Assembly (NCBI GenBank): GCA_964639225.1
Contig: CAZXCK010000093.1
Coordinates: 1-17,429, forward strand
Source of the DNA: CAZXCK01 sp964639225
GTDB taxonomy: Bacteria; Chloroflexota; Anaerolineae; Aggregatilineales; Phototrophicaceae
DNA: 17,429 bases
Reading direction: 5' to 3'
Shown piece by piece: positions 15,375 through 17,429 of the stretch (the stretch's first letter is position 1; the number at the start of each line of letters is the position of its first letter). Below the pieces are notes generated by a model. It had not been told where the DNA came from. It did no database searches and saw nothing but the letters and a program-made list of their open reading frames with translations. The position numbers were made by a program, and so were the translations under genes.

Positions 15375-16166
15375 TTAGAGCCAGTCGTCGATAATACGAT
15401 CAATGATACCACTGGTCAGCAGTTCGCCCAGAGTCTGCTCCACCGCACGGAACGTCTGGCGGCGGTCCAGCCGCACGGCGATCACGTAGCCGCTGTCGGT
15501 GACGTGCGTCATGGTCGGCTGCCAGCCGGGGTGCTGCCGCGCATAGAGTCGCGCCGTGATCGAATCCACCAGGGCGGCGCTGGCCTCGCCCAACCGCACG
15601 GCGTCGAGCGCGTGGGCGGGGAGTTCGTAGGGCCGCGTCTCGAAGGCGGGTATTCGGCGCAGCCAGGCGCGGGCGGCGACATCGGCGGTGGAGCCGAACT
15701 CGTAGGCCAGTGACTCGCCGGGCAGGTCGGTCATGGCGCGGATTGGCGAATCGGTGGTGGTCACCAGCACCAGCCCGGCGTTGAAATACGAGCGTGTATA
15801 ACGGACCTCGTGCGTGCGCCAGTTCTCCGGCTGGATGGACGAGATAATCAGGTCCACCTGGTCGGCGCGCAGGGCGTCGTACAAGCCGTCGATGCCGATG
15901 TTCACCAGCCGTACCGGCAGACCGAGGTGGTCGGCGATGGCCCGCCCGATGTCGGGGTCCACACCGGCCAGCGCGCCATCCGCATCGACAAAGGCGAACG
16001 GCGGGTAACTGGCGTCGATGGCGATGCGCACCTCGCCATGCGGAAAAGCGGGCAGCGGTCGGCGGTGGGGGAAAATCCAGGCCAGGGCCGCCAGCCACAC
16101 GATCAGTGCCGCCAGCCCGAATATCAACATGGCGGCGGCGCTCATTCGACCGGTGGGGGCAGCCAT
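15375..16166 (-). CDS. Membrane-anchored family 3 solute-binding protein (amino-acid-binding type)
   Basis: A 263-residue protein with one hydrophobic helix at about 12-32 and then a periplasmic-binding-protein domain of the family 3 (polar amino acid) type. RIAIDASYPPFAFVD at 47-61, GVDPDIGRAIADHLG at 68-82, DLIISSIQPENWRT at 105-118, YFNAGLVLV at 127-135, LAYEFGSTAD at 153-162 and LVDSITAR at 199-206 follow the family order. Arg117 and Asp201 are at the positions expected to grip the amino acid carboxylate and amino groups. No lipobox cysteine is seen, so the helix is probably an anchor. No permease or ATPase gene is present, so it may sense rather than transport (inference). The start at 16166 is decided by GAGGAGGAG upstream; an alternative ATG at 16145 overlaps the upstream stop as ATGA. 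Confidence 0.9.
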   Translation of the reverse strand: MAAPTGRMSAAAMLIFGLAALIVWLAALAWIFPHRRPLPAFPHGEVRIAIDASYPPFAFVDADGALAGVDPDIGRAIADHLGLPVRLVNIGIDGLYDALRADQVDLIISSIQPENWRTHEVRYTRSYFNAGLVLVTTTDSPIRAMTDLPGESLAYEFGSTADVAARAWLRRIPAFETRPYELPAHALDAVRLGEASAALVDSITARLYARQHPGWQPTMTHVTDSGYVIAVRLDRRQTFRAVEQTLGELLTSGIIDRIIDDWL

Positions 16167-17299
16167 GGCTCCTCCTCAACTGGCCAGCCGCGCGCGTAAG
16201 CCTGCAAGGCGTAATAGATGGGCTTGTTCTGAAAGTCGGGCGTGATGAGTGTGAAGTTGTCGCGGTAGCTGCCGGTCGGGCGCGGATAGCGCAGAATCCA
16301 TATGCACATGGAGTCCAGCCAGTCCCAGTTTTGCTCGGCCCAGCGGAAGGCGTCCAGCGTGTAGGCGACGCGCTGCGACGGTCGCACGGCATGGACCCAG
16401 CGCGGGTTGTCGTTCCAGCCGCTTTCGGTGATGTAAACCGGCTTGGTCGGGTCGTCGTACTGGCGCATGATGTCGATCAGCAGCTCGGCGCGGCGGAAGT
16501 TAAGCCGGTCCGGGGCGGGTTCCTCGGTGGCGGGGCGGGTAAAACCATACGTATGCAGGGCCAGCGCGTCGAAGTAAGGCGCGGCTCCGGATTCGTACAT
16601 GCCTTCTAAGAACAGCCGATCATCGAGTCCGTGCGGGCTGCCGGGCTGTTCCAGCGTGGGAGCCAGCGCCGCCGCCAGGATGACGGCGTTAGGGTTGGCC
16701 TCGCGCACAGGTTCGTAGATCGCCTGCAACATGCGCGTATAGCGGGCCGGGTCCGGCGGCTGGTAGCCCCATTCGAACGCCAGATTTGGCTCGTTCCAGA
16801 TGATGAGATGGTCGATGTCCCCGGCGTAGCGCGCGGCGAAGGTCGCCACGAAGGCGGCGAAATCGGGCAGGGCGTCGTCCTCGATGGTGTTGAAGGTCGT
16901 ATCGTCGGGGCGCGCCCACTGTGGCACGAAGCCCATGCGGGCGATGATGCGCACGCCCTGCTGCCGGGCATGGCGCACGATGCGGTCGGCCTGGTACCAG
17001 TTGTAGCGCCCCGGCTGCGGCTCGATATAGGCCCAGGGGAAGAACTCGACGATGGTTGGCGCGCCCATCTCGCGCACGAGTTGCAGCGAGCGCTGGATTT
17101 TCCACTCGTCCACCTCATTGATGAGGTCGGTGTGGACGCATACCAGCGGCTGCTCGGTTGCGACGGTCTGCGGTGACTGGGGCAGCACGCGATGCCCGGC
17201 GGGCGCGATGGCCGTCAGCACCACGCTGGCCAGTGCCAGCCGCAGCCACCAGGGCCACAGTCGCACGGCCCACGTCACATAAGCGATAACTTTCTGCAT
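16142..17299 (-). CDS. Clan GH-A glycoside-hydrolase-like membrane-anchored protein
   Basis: About 385 residues: an N-terminal hydrophobic segment at about 12-32 (anchor or uncleaved signal), then a (beta/alpha)8 glycosidase-like domain outside the cytoplasm. IIWNEPN carries the putative acid/base Glu170 and YITESGW the putative nucleophile Glu293, the arrangement expected in clan GH-A (GH5/GH39/GH53-like). EFFPWAYIEPQPGRYNW at 85-101 is the common 'enter and describe the traveller' strand, and ALHTYGF at 247-253 is also typical. The exact GH family and substrate cannot be fixed by eye; a cell-wall or exopolysaccharide substrate fits the neighbours. ATG at 17299 has no Shine-Dalgarno; GTG at 17317 is in frame. 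First gene of the minus-strand operon, overlapping the next by 25 bp. Confidence 0.88.
   Translation of the reverse strand: MQKVIAYVTWAVRLWPWWLRLALASVVLTAIAPAGHRVLPQSPQTVATEQPLVCVHTDLINEVDEWKIQRSLQLVREMGAPTIVEFFPWAYIEPQPGRYNWYQADRIVRHARQQGVRIIARMGFVPQWARPDDTTFNTIEDDALPDFAAFVATFAARYAGDIDHLIIWNEPNLAFEWGYQPPDPARYTRMLQAIYEPVREANPNAVILAAALAPTLEQPGSPHGLDDRLFLEGMYESGAAPYFDALALHTYGFTRPATEEPAPDRLNFRRAELLIDIMRQYDDPTKPVYITESGWNDNPRWVHAVRPSQRVAYTLDAFRWAEQNWDWLDSMCIWILRYPRPTGSYRDNFTLITPDFQNKPIYYALQAYARGWPVEEEPWLPPPVE
16169..16177 (-). promoter_or_regulatory. Strong ribosome-binding site deciding the solute-binding-protein start
   Basis: GAGGAGGAG, two bases before the ATG at 16166, offers AGGAGG with suitable spacing to that ATG. 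It lies inside the coding sequence of the glycoside-hydrolase-like gene. The competing ATG at 16145 has no such sequence. Confidence 0.75.
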
Positions 17300-17307
17300 A
17301 GTGTGCG

Positions 17308-17316
17308 ATGATAGCA
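17308..17316 (-). promoter_or_regulatory. Candidate extended -10 promoter element for the minus-strand glycan operon
   Basis: Read on the minus strand, TGCTATCAT matches the extended -10 form TGnTATAAT with one mismatch. There is no good -35. The predicted transcription start would be near 17300, at or next to the ATG at 17299. It is embedded in the small inverted repeat TGTGC-7-GCACA at 17302-17318. Confidence 0.3.
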
Positions 17317-17377
17317 CAGGTCAGCGCCCCGCTGGAATACGGGTTCGCCGGGGACGCATAAGAAGTCTTTCTCATTT

Positions 17378-17429
17378 GGGGCGCAGCCCGCCGGGGCGCT
17401 GCCCCGGTTACCCCGCCACTTTTGGAAAA
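17378..17429 (+). repeat. Palindromic two-hairpin intergenic repeat, copy B (cut by window end)
   Basis: A short hairpin GGGC-GCA-GCCC at 17379-17389 is followed by CCGGGGC-GCT-GCCCCGG at 17391-17407. The block GGGGCGCTGCCCC at 17393-17405, five bases, then CCCCGC at 17411-17416 is identical in sequence and spacing to the reverse complement of copy A at the left edge. The last bases TTTTGGAAAA look like the start of a further hairpin broken off by the window end. Confidence 0.65.

Noticed and set aside
16142..16166. ATG at 16145 as start of the solute-binding protein (ATGA overlap)
   Set aside because: The upstream ATG at 16166 has a near-perfect AGGAGG ribosome-binding site while 16145 has none, so the longer form is preferred.
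1..17429. CRISPR array, tRNA/rRNA genes, insertion sequences, integrases, toxin-antitoxin or phage-defence genes
   Set aside because: Looked for and not seen; no regularly spaced repeats, no cloverleaf-like stretches, no transposase or integrase motifs in any frame.

Overview
The window is a GC-rich, gene-dense stretch of bacterial chromosome. It carries fifteen protein-coding genes, no RNA genes, no CRISPR array and no recognisable mobile element. The gene set (heme A synthesis, a membrane-anchored c-type cytochrome, RqcH/NFACT, class III-like PPK2, GT4 and GT9 glycosyltransferases) and the style of the proteins best fit a member of the Chloroflexota, perhaps Anaerolineae-like. That placement is inference from recalled family resemblance and needs a phylogeny. 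A run of exactly 100 N at 9590-9689 is a scaffolding gap, so this is draft, probably metagenome-derived, sequence, and adjacency across the gap is not proven.

Plus strand, left half (110-5023). An M20 amidohydrolase is followed 7 bp later by a short protein that looks like a degenerate cyanophycinase-fold (S51) protein. Then come purA (adenylosuccinate synthetase), a cytoplasmic BtuF-like helical-backbone metal-receptor protein, and an orphan soluble histidine kinase whose start codon overlaps the receptor's stop (ATGA).

Plus strand, middle (5064-9588). Behind a good candidate promoter lies a compact operon: a two-helix small membrane protein, ctaA and ctaB (heme A synthesis, overlapping by 34 bp), a membrane-anchored mono-heme cytochrome c, and rqcH (ribosome quality control), which overlaps the cytochrome by one base. 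ctaA/ctaB and the cytochrome point to aerobic respiration with a heme A oxidase encoded elsewhere.

After the gap (9690-11821) are a PPK2 polyphosphate kinase and lysA (diaminopimelate decarboxylase), 6 bp apart. lysA then meets the minus-strand operon tail-to-tail with a single base between the stop codons.

Minus strand (17317 down to 11823). A five-gene operon reads GH-A glycoside-hydrolase-like protein, membrane-anchored family 3 solute-binding protein, GT4, GT4, GT9. All spacings are short or overlapping, and it looks like a surface-glycan or exopolysaccharide locus. Both window edges carry a copy, in opposite orientations, of the same palindromic repeat, probably a dispersed intergenic family. 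No intergenic stretch exceeds 120 bp apart from the N gap with its flank.
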